64,000 bases of DNA from Streptomyces longisporoflavus (lineage in GTDB: Bacteria > Actinomycetota > Actinomycetes > Streptomycetales > Streptomycetaceae). Each line of letters starts with the position of its first letter. The stretch's first letter is position 1. A program made the position numbers and the translations under genes. The stretch spans positions 62,001 through 126,000 of the forward strand of contig NZ_BMTR01000015.1 in assembly GCF_014649775.1 (NCBI RefSeq). The letters run 5' to 3'. Below the pieces are notes generated by a model that saw only the letters and a program-made list of their open reading frames with translations, had not been told where the DNA came from and searched no databases. This document shows positions 40,343 through 49,647 of the stretch, in pieces.

Positions 40343-41275
40343 ATGACCAGCATCGACGTCCAGAACCTCACCAAGGAGTACGGCACCACCCGCGCCGTGG
40401 ACCAACTGACCTTCACCGTCCGGCCGGGGAAGGTCACCGGGTTCCTCGGCCCCAACGGCGCCGGCAAGTCCACCACCATGCGCCTCGTCCTAGGCCTCGA
40501 CCGGCCCACTTCGGGCACCGCGACGATCGGCGGCCGCCCCTACGCGAGCATCGACGAACCCCTGCACCACGTGGGGGCCCTGCTCGACGCGCAGGCCGCG
40601 CACGGATCGCGTACCGCACGCAACCACCTCCTCGCCCTCGCCGCCGCCAACCGCATCCCCGCGCGCCGGGTGGCGGAGGTGCTCGAAGAGGCGGGGCTCG
40701 CCGCCGTGGCGGGGCGCAGGATCAAGACGTTCTCGCTCGGCATGCGCCAACGCCTGGGCATCGCGGCCGCGCTGCTCGGCGACCCGCACGTCGTCATGCT
40801 GGACGAACCGTCCAACGGCCTCGACCCCGAGGGCATCCTCTGGATCCGCGAGCTGATGCGGCGCCTCGCCCGGGAAGGCCGTACGGTCCTGGTCTCCAGC
40901 CATCTCATGAACGAGACGGCCACGTTCGCCGACCACTTGGTGGTCCTCGGCAGGGGCAGGCTCCTCGCCGACACCTCGATGCGGGACTTCATCGCGGCGC
41001 ACAGCAGCCCGCGGGTACGGCTGCGCACCCCCGAGAGCGACCGGCTGCGCGGCCTCCTGACGGACAAGGGGTACGCGATGACGGCGCAGGACGAAGGGCG
41101 CTGGACGGTGGAGGGCGCGCAGGCCGAGGAGATCGGGTCCATCGCCGCGGGGCACGGCATCGCTCTCCTTGAACTCTCCGACGAACAGGCCTCCCTGGAG
41201 CAGGCCTACCTCGCCCTCACGGCCGACGACACCGAGTTCGCCGCCACCGCCACGACGCCCCGCCAGGAGGCTTGA
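40343..41275 (+). CDS. ABC transporter ATP-binding protein
   Basis: 310 residues. Walker A GPNGAGKST, Q-loop region GALLDAQAAHGSRTARNHLL, signature FSLGMRQRLGIAAALLGDP and Walker B VVMLDEPSNGLDP, then the switch His in VSSHLMNE. The C-terminal domain ends TATTPRQEA. It matches the drug/lantibiotic-type ABC-2 ATPases. The permease gene starts three bases after its stop codon. Together they probably export a hydrophobic compound or peptide under control of the adjacent two-component system. Confidence 0.94.
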   Translation: MTSIDVQNLTKEYGTTRAVDQLTFTVRPGKVTGFLGPNGAGKSTTMRLVLGLDRPTSGTATIGGRPYASIDEPLHHVGALLDAQAAHGSRTARNHLLALAAANRIPARRVAEVLEEAGLAAVAGRRIKTFSLGMRQRLGIAAALLGDPHVVMLDEPSNGLDPEGILWIRELMRRLAREGRTVLVSSHLMNETATFADHLVVLGRGRLLADTSMRDFIAAHSSPRVRLRTPESDRLRGLLTDKGYAMTAQDEGRWTVEGAQAEEIGSIAAGHGIALLELSDEQASLEQAYLALTADDTEFAATATTPRQEA

Positions 41276-41277
41276 CC

Positions 41278-42015
41278 ATGTCGACGACCGCCGTGCTCCG
41301 CTCGGAGTGGATCAAGATCAGGTCGGTGCGTGCCAGCCTCGGTTCGCTCATCTCCGTCTTCGTGGCCACCCTCGCCATCACCGTGCTCGCGTTCGCCTCG
41401 GTCGGGACGGCGGAGGCCGAAAACGCCGACTACGAACCGCTCTTCTTCGCCTTCTACGCACTCAACTTCGGCCAGGTCGCCGCCATCAGCTTCGGTACGA
41501 CGGCGATGTCCTCGGAGTACCTGAACGGCGCGCTGCGCGTCTCGCTCTCCGCGGTGCCGCGCAGAGGGCTTTTCTACGGGGCCAAGGTCGCGGTGGTGGG
41601 CGCGCTTGCGCTCGGCGTGGGCCTCCTGACGAGCTTCGCGGGGTTCTTGTCCGGCCAGGCGTTCATGGGGGAGTACGCCATCGGCCTCGGCCATGACGGT
41701 GCCCTGCGGGCGTGCGTCGGCGGGGGCATCTATCTCGCGCTGATGGCGCTGCTCGCCGCGGGCCTGACCACGCTGCTGCGCAGCGGGGTTGCCGTCCTGA
41801 GCATCCTCATCCCGTTCACGCTCATCGTGCCCTTCGTGATCGGGGATGTCGCGAACGGTGTCGCGGGCTTCCTGCCGGACCGAGCGGGTCAGCAGATCCT
41901 GCACGAGAACCCGACGGGAACTCTGGGACCGTGGGCGGGACTTGCCGTCACGGCGGCATGGGCGGCCGCGGCGCTGCTCGCGGGCTGGTGGGCGCTGCGG
42001 CGACGCGACGCGTGA
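41278..42015 (+). CDS. ABC-2 type transporter permease
   Basis: 245 residues with six hydrophobic segments. It opens with AVLRSEWIKIRSVRASLGSL and includes GTTAMSSEYLNGALRVSLSA, both typical of ABC-2 permeases. ATG 41278 is preferred; a TTG at 41272 overlapping the ATPase stop codon is possible. Its C-terminal third (LLRSGVAVLSILIPFTLIVP, FLPDRAGQQIL) is the counterpart of the fragments in the pseudogene at 6.4-6.9 kb. Confidence 0.93.
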   Translation: MSTTAVLRSEWIKIRSVRASLGSLISVFVATLAITVLAFASVGTAEAENADYEPLFFAFYALNFGQVAAISFGTTAMSSEYLNGALRVSLSAVPRRGLFYGAKVAVVGALALGVGLLTSFAGFLSGQAFMGEYAIGLGHDGALRACVGGGIYLALMALLAAGLTTLLRSGVAVLSILIPFTLIVPFVIGDVANGVAGFLPDRAGQQILHENPTGTLGPWAGLAVTAAWAAAALLAGWWALRRRDA

Positions 42016-42090
42016 GGCGTATGTCCGGATCGTGACGCCGGGGGCCTGACGGCGGGCCAGTTGTCAGTGGCGGCCGCTTTACTGGATGCC

Positions 42091-42546
42091 ATGAGTACCG
42101 CACAGCATCTCGCCGCGATCGACCTGCTGCGCTCACGGGAGTTCCCCGCGGAGCACGGCAGGTCGGCGGGCGGCGACGGCGGTCCGGGGTATCGCATCGC
42201 CGAGTTACTGACGAGTGACGGCTTCTGGGAGGACGACGGCACGCAGTGGGAGGCGACCGCCGATCAGTACGAGGCCGAGCGTGACGGCCTGTCGGTCCTC
42301 CTCGCCGACCGCTGGGGCGAACCGCAGATATTCAGCCTGGGGGGCCTCTTCGAGCGGACGCTGAGCGGTGGCGAGGACGGGACGGGCGAGGACATACCGG
42401 AGCCGTGGGGCTCGCTGAGCTCCTCCGTGCCGGACCTCCACCTGTGGCGGGCCGACGGGAGGTGGATCGCCCTCGGCGTCTCCCAGTGGGACAGGGAACT
42501 GCCGTTCCAGCTCCTCGCCGTCGTCACGGAGATCGATCCCCCGTAG
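42091..42546 (+). CDS. hypothetical protein with a TTA codon
   Basis: 151 residues, no family recognised. It is acidic and soluble with no signal or membrane segment; central DRWGEPQIFSLGGLFER and LWRADGRWIALGVSQWDREL look like a small alpha/beta domain. Codon 39 (42205-42207) is TTA, the only in-frame TTA I found in the window, so translation would depend on the bldA tRNA. TACTGG lies five bases before the ATG. Its last 23 bases overlap the convergent GNAT gene. Confidence 0.75.
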   Translation: MSTAQHLAAIDLLRSREFPAEHGRSAGGDGGPGYRIAELLTSDGFWEDDGTQWEATADQYEAERDGLSVLLADRWGEPQIFSLGGLFERTLSGGEDGTGEDIPEPWGSLSSSVPDLHLWRADGRWIALGVSQWDRELPFQLLAVVTEIDPP

Positions 42547-43114
42547 CAGGCGCGTTTGTGCCGGGTGCGTCCGCGGCGGGCGCCTCCGCAGCGGGCGCGT
42601 GGAGGACATGGATGCGGATCGGGCGACCGCAGTGGTGGTCGACGGCGCCCCGCTCCACGCGCATCCCGAGCTTGTTCATGACGCGTTCGGAAGCGTTGTT
42701 GCCCACCTGGACGATGCTGACGACCCGCTCGAGGCCGCGGTCGGCGAAGCCGAAGTCGAGAGCGGCCCGTGCCGCCTCGGTGGCAAGGCCCCGCCCCCAG
42801 AAGGGACGCCCGAGCCGCCAGCCGATCTCCACCGCGGGCAGCACCTCGGGGAGGTAGTGCGGCACGGAGAGCCCGGTGAACCCGGCGAGTTCACCGGTGG
42901 CGCGGATCTCCACCGCGAAGAGCCCGAAGCCCTCGGTCTCCCATTCGTGCTCCCACATAGCGATGCGGGAACGCGTCTGCTCCTCGTGCTCGTGGACGGA
43001 GCCATCGCCGATCCACCGCATCACCTCGGGATCGGAGTTGATCACGGTCATCGGGGCGACGTCCGACGCGCGCCAGCGTCGGAGTATGAGGCGCGGCGTC
43101 CGGATCAGGGGCAT
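42524..43114 (-). CDS. RimJ/RimL-type GNAT acetyltransferase
   Basis: 196 residues. TPRLILRRWRASDVAPM starts the fold. EIGWRLGRPFWGRGLATEAA is the acetyl-CoA loop, and ERVVSIVQVGNNASERVMNK and LGMRVERGAVD close it, as in ribosomal-protein or small-molecule N-acetyltransferases. The last 25 residues are Ala/Pro-rich. It begins six bases after the hydroxyisobutyryl-CoA hydrolase stop, so it is probably in the same transcript. Its substrate is unknown. Confidence 0.88.
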   Translation of the reverse strand: MPLIRTPRLILRRWRASDVAPMTVINSDPEVMRWIGDGSVHEHEEQTRSRIAMWEHEWETEGFGLFAVEIRATGELAGFTGLSVPHYLPEVLPAVEIGWRLGRPFWGRGLATEAARAALDFGFADRGLERVVSIVQVGNNASERVMNKLGMRVERGAVDHHCGRPIRIHVLHAPAAEAPAADAPGTNAPATGDRSP

Positions 43115-43120
43115 CGCGGG

Positions 43121-44188
43121 TCAGCCCCGACCGCTGGCGAGGCCGAGTTCGTCGCCTTCGCGCGGGGCGAAGTGGCGGGCCACGTCGGCGTCGGTCACCT
43201 GCGTGAGCTCGGCGGGGGACCAGTGCGGATCGCGGTCCTTGTCGACCACCTGTGCGCGGATGCCCTCGACCATGTCCGGCGCGGTGATCGCGGCGGCCGA
43301 TACGCGGTACTCCTGGTCGAGCACCTCCTCCAGCGAGCCGAGGTCGCGGGCCCTGCGCAGGGCGGCGAGCGTCACCTTCAGGGCGGTCGGCGACTTGCCG
43401 AGGATGGTCTCGGCGGCCTCCTTGGCCGCGCGGTCGCCCGAGTCGTACAGCCGCTCCACGATCTCCTCCACGGAGTCGGCGCAGTAGCAGGCGTCGATCC
43501 ACTGGCGGTGGGCGGCGAGCTCCCCCTCCGGCGCGGCGGTGGCGAACTCCGCGACGACCTCGCTCACATCACGTTCGGCCAGCGCGGCCGTGAACTCCGG
43601 CAGGCGCTCCGAGGGTACGTAGTGGTCGGCGAGGCCGCACAGCAGCGCGTCGCCCGCTCCCACCGCCGAGCCGGTCAGCGCGAGGTGCGTGCCCAGTTCG
43701 CCGGGCGTCCGCGTCAGCAGATACGTACCGCCGACGTCCGGCACGAAGCCGATCCCGGTCTCCGGCATGGCGATCCGGGAGCGCTCGGTGACGATCCGTA
43801 CGCTGCCGTGCGCCGAGACGCCGACCCCGCCGCCCATCACGATGCCGTCCATCACGGCGACGTACGGCTTCGGGAAGCGGGCGATGCGGGCGTTGAGCCG
43901 GTACTCGTCACGCCAGAAGGCCACGGACGCGGCGCCGCCGCCCGCGCGGATGTCGTCGTGGATGGAGCGGATGTCGCCTCCTGCGCAGAGCCCGCGGTCG
44001 CCGTTGCCGGAGAGGACGACGGTGGTGATGTGCTCGTCCCTCTCCCACGCGGAAAGGGCCTCGTCCATCAGGCGGACCATGGCGTGGTTCAGCGCGTTGA
44101 TCGCTCGGGGACGGTTCAGCGTGATGTGGCCTGCGCGGCCCTCTGCGTGGAGGAGGACGGGGGCCTCCTCGTTGGCTGCTGTGGTCAT
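43121..44188 (-). CDS. 3-hydroxyisobutyryl-CoA hydrolase (enoyl-CoA hydratase/isomerase family)
   Basis: 355 residues, longer than hydratases (~260) and typical of the HIBYL-CoA hydrolase branch. Visible blocks are GHITLNRPRAINALNHAMV, GNGDRGLCAGGDIRSIHDD, MDGIVMGGGVGVSAHGS and MPETGIGFVPDVGGTYLL, with the long C-terminal extension (ERLPEFTAALAERD through GIRAQVVDKDRDPHWSPAEL). It releases 3-hydroxyisobutyrate in valine breakdown. It lies next to the methylmalonyl-CoA mutase genes, which handle the end product. TAGATT lies seven bases before the ATG, so it is probably leaderless. Confidence 0.9.
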   Translation of the reverse strand: MTTAANEEAPVLLHAEGRAGHITLNRPRAINALNHAMVRLMDEALSAWERDEHITTVVLSGNGDRGLCAGGDIRSIHDDIRAGGGAASVAFWRDEYRLNARIARFPKPYVAVMDGIVMGGGVGVSAHGSVRIVTERSRIAMPETGIGFVPDVGGTYLLTRTPGELGTHLALTGSAVGAGDALLCGLADHYVPSERLPEFTAALAERDVSEVVAEFATAAPEGELAAHRQWIDACYCADSVEEIVERLYDSGDRAAKEAAETILGKSPTALKVTLAALRRARDLGSLEEVLDQEYRVSAAAITAPDMVEGIRAQVVDKDRDPHWSPAELTQVTDADVARHFAPREGDELGLASGRG

Positions 44189-44215
44189 GGGGGCAAATCT
44201 AGACGGCCGCTTCGC

Positions 44216-44253
44216 GGCGGATGTCTCCCGCCCACCCGGCGGATGTCTCCCGC
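44216..44253. repeat. 16-bp direct repeat upstream of hydroxyisobutyryl-CoA hydrolase gene
   Basis: GGCGGATGTCTCCCGC occurs at 44216-44231 and again at 44238-44253 (22-base period), 28 bases upstream of the start codon and just beyond the -10 box (44196-44201). This is a possible regulator site. Confidence 0.7.
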
Positions 44254-44280
44254 ATCGCGCCCTCGACGCAGAACAACCCC

Positions 44281-45273
44281 CTAGCCGTCCCCCTGGAACG
44301 CCCCCAGAATCCGCTCCGCCGCCAGCGTCGCCGTCAACGTGCCCTCCCGTACCCGCTGCTCCAGGTCAGGGGCCAGCTCTCGTACCGCCGCATGCCCCCG
44401 CAGCCGGTCCAGGAGTTCGTCGTGCACCATCGTCCACGTCCAGTCGACCTGCTGGTCGCGCCGTTTGGCGGCGAGACGGCCCGTGGAGTCGAGGAGCGTA
44501 CGGTGCTGTTCCAGGCGGTCCCAGACCTCGTCGAGGCCGCTGGACTCCCGGGCGCTGCAACTGAGCACCGGCGGCGTCCAGGCGGCGTCGGCAGGGTGCA
44601 TGAGCCTCAGGGCGCCCGCCAGCTCACGCGCCGCCGAGCGCGCGTCACGCTCGTGCGGGCCGTCCGCCTTGTTGATGGCGAGGACGTCCGCGAGTTCCAG
44701 GACACCCTTCTTGATGCCCTGCAACTGGTCGCCCGTACGGGCCAGGCTGAGCAGCAGGAACGAGTCGACCATGTTCGCGACCGCCGTCTCCGACTGGCCC
44801 ACGCCCACCGTCTCCACGAGCACCACGTCGTACCCTGCCGCCTCCATCACCACGATGGACTCGCGCGTCGCCTTCGCGACCCCGCCGAGCGTCCCGGCGG
44901 TGGGCGAGGGACGCACGAAGGCGGCCGGATCCACCGCGAGACGTTCCATCCTCGTCTTGTCGCCGAGGATCGAGCCGCCCGTCCGGGTCGACGACGGGTC
45001 GACGGCCAGGACCGCGACCCGGTGCCCGAGCCCGGTCAGCATCGTGCCGAGCGCGTCGATGAACGTCGACTTGCCGACACCGGGCACCCCGCTGATGCCG
45101 ATCCGCCGCGCCCGCCCGCTGTGCGGAAGCAGCTGGGTCAGCAACTCCTGCGCGAGCGCCCGGTGTTGCGGACGGGTCGACTCGACGAGCGTGATGGCGC
45201 GCGCGATCTGCGCCCGCTTCCCGTCGAGCACGCCCTTGACGTACGCGTCGATGTCGATCCGCGGCGCCGCCAT
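44281..45273 (-). CDS. meaB: methylmalonyl-CoA mutase-associated GTPase MeaB
   Basis: 330 residues, the usual length. Walker A is GISGVPGVGKSTFID; the switch and base-recognition motifs VDPSSTRTGGSILGDKTRM, VETVGVGQSE and AINKADG follow, as in MeaB/ArgK G3E GTPases. MeaB protects and reloads the cobalamin cofactor of the mutase. The start is ATG 45273 (two bases after the mutase stop) or GTG 45279, which would overlap it by four bases. Coupled to the two mutase genes upstream. Confidence 0.95.
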   Translation of the reverse strand: MAAPRIDIDAYVKGVLDGKRAQIARAITLVESTRPQHRALAQELLTQLLPHSGRARRIGISGVPGVGKSTFIDALGTMLTGLGHRVAVLAVDPSSTRTGGSILGDKTRMERLAVDPAAFVRPSPTAGTLGGVAKATRESIVVMEAAGYDVVLVETVGVGQSETAVANMVDSFLLLSLARTGDQLQGIKKGVLELADVLAINKADGPHERDARSAARELAGALRLMHPADAAWTPPVLSCSARESSGLDEVWDRLEQHRTLLDSTGRLAAKRRDQQVDWTWTMVHDELLDRLRGHAAVRELAPDLEQRVREGTLTATLAAERILGAFQGDG

Positions 45274-45275
45274 GC

Positions 45276-47477
45276 TCACAGCTCGTGGCCGAGGTCGGCC
45301 GCCAGTCGCTTCACCAGGTCGTACGCGGCATCCGGGATCACCGTGCCGGGCGGGAAGACGGCAGCGGCACCCATCTCCAGGAGCGTCGGCACGTCCTGCG
45401 GCGGGATCACGCCGCCCACGACGATCATGATGTCCTCGCGGCCCTCGGCGGCCAGCTCCGCACGCAGCGCCGGTACGAGGGTCAGGTGGCCGGCGGCGAG
45501 CGACGAGACGCCGACGATGTGCACGTCCGCCTCGACGGCCTGGCGCGCGACCTCCGCCGGGGTCTGGAAGAGCGGGCCGACGTCCACGTCGAAGCCGAGG
45601 TCGGCGAAGGCGGTGGCGATGACCTTCTGCCCGCGGTCGTGGCCGTCCTGGCCCATCTTGGCGACCAGGATGCGCGGCCGGCGCCCCTCGGCCTCCTCGA
45701 AGGACCCGACGAGCGTACGGGTGCGTTCCACGGACGGGGACGAGCCTGCTTCGGTGCGGTACACACCGGAGATCGTACGGATCTGCCCCGCGTGCCGCCC
45801 GTACGAGCTCTCCAGGGCGTCGGAGATCTCGCCGACCGTGGCCTTCGCGCGGGCCGCGTCGACGGCCAGGGCGAGGAGGTTGCCCTCCAGGCCCGGGCCG
45901 GGGTCCCGCCCGGCCGCCGCGGTGAGTGCCCGCAGCGCGTCCTGGCAGGCCGCCTCGTCGCGCTCCGCGCGCAGGCGTTCCAGTTTGGCGATCTGCTGGG
46001 CCCGCACCGAGGAGTTGTCGACCTTCAGCACGTCGATCTGCTCGTCGGTCTCCACGCGGTACTTGTTGACGCCGATGACCGGCTGGCGCCCCGAGTCGAT
46101 CCGCGCCTGCGTACGCGCCGCGGCCTCCTCGACACGCAGCTTCGGGATGCCCGCGTCGATGGCCTGCGCCATGCCGCCCGCGGCCTCGACCTCCTCGATG
46201 TGCTGCCAGGCGCGGCGAGCCAGGTCGTGCGTCAGCTTCTCGACGTACGCGCTGCCGCCCCACGGGTCGATCGTCCGCGTCGTGCCCGACTCCTGCTGGA
46301 TGAGCAGCTGGGTGTTGCGGGCGATGCGCGCGGAGAAGTCGGTCGGCAGGGCGAGCGCCTCGTCCAGGGCATTCGTGTGCAGCGACTGGGTGTGGCCCTG
46401 CGTCGCCGCCATCGCCTCGACGCACGTACGCGTGACGTTGTTGAACACGTCCTGCGCGGTCAGCGACCAGCCCGAGGTCTGCGAATGGGTGCGCAGCGAA
46501 AGGGACTTGGCGTTCTTCGGGTCGAACTGCTTGACCAGCTTCGCCCAGAGCAGGCGCGCCGCGCGGAGCTTGGCGACCTCCATGAAGAAGTTCATGCCGA
46601 TCGCCCAGAAGAAGGAGAGCCGCGGCGCGAACGCGTCGACGTCCAGGCCCGCTTCCTGACCGGCCCGCAGATACTCCACGCCGTCCGCGAGGGTGTACGC
46701 GAGCTCCAGGTCGGCCGTCGCGCCCGCCTCCTGGATGTGATAGCCGGAGATCGAGATGGAGTTGTAGCGCGGCATCTTCTGCGAGGTGTACGCGAAGATG
46801 TCGGAGATGATCCGCATCGAGGGCTTGGGCGGATAGATGTAGGTGTTGCGGACCATGAACTCTTTGAGAATGTCGTTCTGGATGGTCCCGGCCAGCTTCT
46901 CCGGCGGTACGCCCTGCTCCTCGGCGGCCACGATGTACAGCGCGAGTACGGGGAGCACCGCGCCGTTCATCGTCATCGACACCGTCATCTTGTCCAGCGG
47001 GATGCCGTCGAAGAGCTGACGCATGTCGTAGATCGAGTCGATGGCCACGCCCGCCATGCCGACGTCACCCGTCACGCGCGGGTGGTCACTGTCGTAGCCG
47101 CGGTGCGTGGGCAGGTCGAAGGCGACCGAGAGGCCCTTCTGTCCGGCCGCGAGGTTGCGGCGGTAGAAGGCGTTGGACTCCTCGGCCGTGGAGAACCCGG
47201 CGTACTGGCGGATCGTCCAGGGCTGGTTGACGTACATCGTCGGGTAGGGGCCGCGCAGATACGGCGCGACACCGGGGAACGTCTCCAGGAAGTCGAGGCC
47301 TTCGAGGTCGGCGCCCGTGTAGAGCGGCTTGACCGCGATGCCCTCCGGGGTCTCCCACACCAGGTCGTCGTCGGCCTTGCCGGTGGACTCCTTGACGGCG
47401 CTGCGCCACTGGTCCTCGGCAACTTCGGAGGTGGCGTCGGGCGTCAGGCCGACGCCGGTGAAGTCGGGGATCGCCAT
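45276..47477 (-). CDS. mutB: methylmalonyl-CoA mutase large (catalytic) subunit
   Basis: 733 residues. The N-terminal TIM barrel contains GPYPTMYVNQPWTIRQYAGF, FDLPTHRGYDSDHP, RIISDIFAYTSQKMPRYNSI and GGSAYVEKLT. The C-terminal cobalamin domain has GQDGHDRGQKVIA, with the DxHxxG lower-ligand motif, and VGGVIPPQDV. It interconverts methylmalonyl-CoA and succinyl-CoA. Its ATG overlaps the small-subunit stop by one base. The GGGAGTGGCG ribosome site is clear. Confidence 0.97.
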   Translation of the reverse strand: MAIPDFTGVGLTPDATSEVAEDQWRSAVKESTGKADDDLVWETPEGIAVKPLYTGADLEGLDFLETFPGVAPYLRGPYPTMYVNQPWTIRQYAGFSTAEESNAFYRRNLAAGQKGLSVAFDLPTHRGYDSDHPRVTGDVGMAGVAIDSIYDMRQLFDGIPLDKMTVSMTMNGAVLPVLALYIVAAEEQGVPPEKLAGTIQNDILKEFMVRNTYIYPPKPSMRIISDIFAYTSQKMPRYNSISISGYHIQEAGATADLELAYTLADGVEYLRAGQEAGLDVDAFAPRLSFFWAIGMNFFMEVAKLRAARLLWAKLVKQFDPKNAKSLSLRTHSQTSGWSLTAQDVFNNVTRTCVEAMAATQGHTQSLHTNALDEALALPTDFSARIARNTQLLIQQESGTTRTIDPWGGSAYVEKLTHDLARRAWQHIEEVEAAGGMAQAIDAGIPKLRVEEAAARTQARIDSGRQPVIGVNKYRVETDEQIDVLKVDNSSVRAQQIAKLERLRAERDEAACQDALRALTAAAGRDPGPGLEGNLLALAVDAARAKATVGEISDALESSYGRHAGQIRTISGVYRTEAGSSPSVERTRTLVGSFEEAEGRRPRILVAKMGQDGHDRGQKVIATAFADLGFDVDVGPLFQTPAEVARQAVEADVHIVGVSSLAAGHLTLVPALRAELAAEGREDIMIVVGGVIPPQDVPTLLEMGAAAVFPPGTVIPDAAYDLVKRLAADLGHEL

Positions 47478-49336
47478 TACGCCACTCCCATGTGGTCGAG
47501 GGTGGAGGAGAGCACGGACACGGCGTCGCAGCCCGCGAAGACGTACGCGTCGACGGCTGCGGACTCGGCGGACTCGGCGGGGCGCCCCGCGAGGAACACC
47601 CGCCGCGCGCCCGCCGACTTGAGCGCCTCGGCGACCTCGGCGGCCTGCTCCTCGTAGAGCGCGTCGCTGGAGCACAGGCACGCCACCGTGGCACCGCTGG
47701 CCTTGAACGCGTCGGCGGCCGTCGTCGCGTCCACCGTCGCCGGGTCGTGGACGGCTTCGATGCCGCCTGCCCGGAAGAGGTTCGAGGCGAAGGAGGCCCG
47801 CGCGGTGTGCGCGGCCGCGGGGCCGAGCGCGGCGAGGAACACGCGGGGGCGGGCCCCCGTAGAGGCCAGGTGCTCGTCCGAGCGCGAGCGCAGGACCTCG
47901 TAGGCCTCGTCGCGGCGGACGCGCGGCAGACCGCCCGCCGCCCCGGCCGGCGAGGCCACGCGCTCGACCGGTCGCTCCGTCAGGTTCGGGAACTCGCTGA
48001 CGCCGGTGATCGGTTCACGCCGCTTGGCGAGCTTCTCGCTGCGCTTCGCCCAGGTGGCGGCGAGGCGTTCACCGATCAGGCCGGAGCGCAGGGCCGCCGC
48101 CTGGCCGCCCGCGCGCTCGATCTCCTGGAAGAACTCCCAGCCCGCGTGCGCCAGTTCGTCGGTGAGCCGCTCCACGTACCAGGAGCCGCCCGCCGGGTCG
48201 ATCACGCGGGCGAGGTGCGACTCCTCCAGGAGGATCGTCGAGGTGTTGCGGGCGATGCGGCGCGCGAACGCGTCCGGCAGGCCGAGCGAGTGGTCGAAGG
48301 GCAGGACGGTCACCGAGTCCGCGCCGCCGACGCCCGCACCGAGGCAGGCCACCGTCGTCCGCAGCATGTTCACCCACGGGTCGCGGCGCGACATCATGAC
48401 CGGCGAGGTCACCGCGTGCTGGCGCTGCGCCCCCGCGTCCGGGGCGCCGCAGACCTCGGCAACGCGGGCCCACAGCCGCCGGGCCGCCCGCAGCTTGGCG
48501 ATGGTCAGGAACTGGTCGGCGGTGGCCGCGTACCGGAATTCCAGCTGGGCGCAGGCCGCCTCCACCGAGAGCCCCGCACCGGTCAGCTCGCGCAGGTAGG
48601 CGACCGCCGTGGCGAGCGACGCGCCGAGCTCCTGCCCGGCCGAGCCGCCCGCCTCGTGGTACGGCAGGGCGTCGACGGTCAGCGCGCGGAGGTTCGGGTA
48701 CTCCCGGCCGCACAGCCGGGCCAGTTCGACCACGTCAACCGGGTCGAGCCGTTCACCCGTGCGTGCCTCGTGGCCGAGGGGGTCCGCGCCGAGGGTGCCG
48801 CGCGCCGCGTCCTTCGGGACGCCCCGCTCCTCGTAGAGACGGAACAACTCACGCGCCGCGGGCCCGACTTCGCTGCCCGCGTCCAGGGCGACCGGTGCCA
48901 GGTCCAGATAGACGCCCTGGAGGGCGCGCGCGATGCCGGAGACGGGGAGCGTGCCGGGTCCGACGCCGAGCCACAGCGAGGTGACGCCGTTCTCCAGGTC
49001 CGCGAGCACGGTCTCGTTCGTGCCGGCGGGGTCCGCGGTCGCATGCCGCTGCCGTACGTCCCAGCCGGCCGCGGCACTGCCTGCGGCGGTAGCGCCCCTG
49101 ACAAAGGGGGCGAAACCCGGATAACCGGCGTCAGGCGCGGTGTCACGGGCGGTGTACAGCGGGCGGGTGCTGAGCCCGTCCTCGAGTGCGGTGGACAGCG
49201 TTTCCTCGGCGGCCGGCCCCGATACGTCCTTACCCGATTTGCGCAGCACGCCTTCCACCAGGCGCTGCCACTGCTCATGGGTCGCATCAGGGAACTCGGC
49301 GGCCAGGGAAAGCCCGTCGTCAGGCAGGACCGTCAT
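47477..49336 (-). CDS. mutA: methylmalonyl-CoA mutase small subunit
   Basis: 619 residues, homologous to the large subunit but with degenerate active-site blocks and no DxHxxG cobalamin motif, as expected for the non-catalytic partner. Recognisable parts are YPGFAPFVRGATAAGSAAAG, WDVRQRHATADP, LEFRYAATADQFLTIAKLRA and DPAGGSWYVERLTDELA. It heads the operon mutA-mutB-meaB. The ATG at 49336 has no ribosome site but TAGCAT seven bases upstream, so the operon probably starts leaderless. Confidence 0.95.
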   Translation of the reverse strand: MTVLPDDGLSLAAEFPDATHEQWQRLVEGVLRKSGKDVSGPAAEETLSTALEDGLSTRPLYTARDTAPDAGYPGFAPFVRGATAAGSAAAGWDVRQRHATADPAGTNETVLADLENGVTSLWLGVGPGTLPVSGIARALQGVYLDLAPVALDAGSEVGPAARELFRLYEERGVPKDAARGTLGADPLGHEARTGERLDPVDVVELARLCGREYPNLRALTVDALPYHEAGGSAGQELGASLATAVAYLRELTGAGLSVEAACAQLEFRYAATADQFLTIAKLRAARRLWARVAEVCGAPDAGAQRQHAVTSPVMMSRRDPWVNMLRTTVACLGAGVGGADSVTVLPFDHSLGLPDAFARRIARNTSTILLEESHLARVIDPAGGSWYVERLTDELAHAGWEFFQEIERAGGQAAALRSGLIGERLAATWAKRSEKLAKRREPITGVSEFPNLTERPVERVASPAGAAGGLPRVRRDEAYEVLRSRSDEHLASTGARPRVFLAALGPAAAHTARASFASNLFRAGGIEAVHDPATVDATTAADAFKASGATVACLCSSDALYEEQAAEVAEALKSAGARRVFLAGRPAESAESAAVDAYVFAGCDAVSVLSSTLDHMGVA

Positions 49337-49647
49337 GGGCAAGATGCTAGGGCGCAACCCCTGGCACTGGGTGCCGTACAGGGCTGTGACCTTGGCCTCT
49401 TCCGAACGCTATTGATCTCAAACGAGCAGGCGGCTACGGCGGGGCGGGCGCCGGGGCCCGCCGCGGACACATCGCGACGTCAAGCCCGTCAAGCCACCGT
49501 CAACGCGGCGCCCGCCCCCGTCAACGTCCCGTCATGGAGGACGGGCGGCACTGGGGCCCGGGCATAGCTTCGGTACAGGCCCCCTGGTTCCCGGCCGGAG
49601 CCGGAGGGCCCCCGTTCACCCGAGCAGCTGCTCAAGGAGGAACCCCC
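49337..49647. other. non-coding gap between mutA and SAV_915-type gene
   Basis: 311 bases between divergent genes. Visible items are the -10 box of mutA (49344-49349 on the minus strand), repeated CCGTCAA motifs between 49481 and 49532, and a possible -10 box TAGCTT at 49565-49570 for the rightward gene. I see no RNA gene; a cobalamin riboswitch is not evident here. Confidence 0.5.

Noticed and set aside
49337..49647. Cobalamin riboswitch before the mutase operon
   Set aside because: The mutA transcript appears leaderless, and no B12-box-like sequence is visible.
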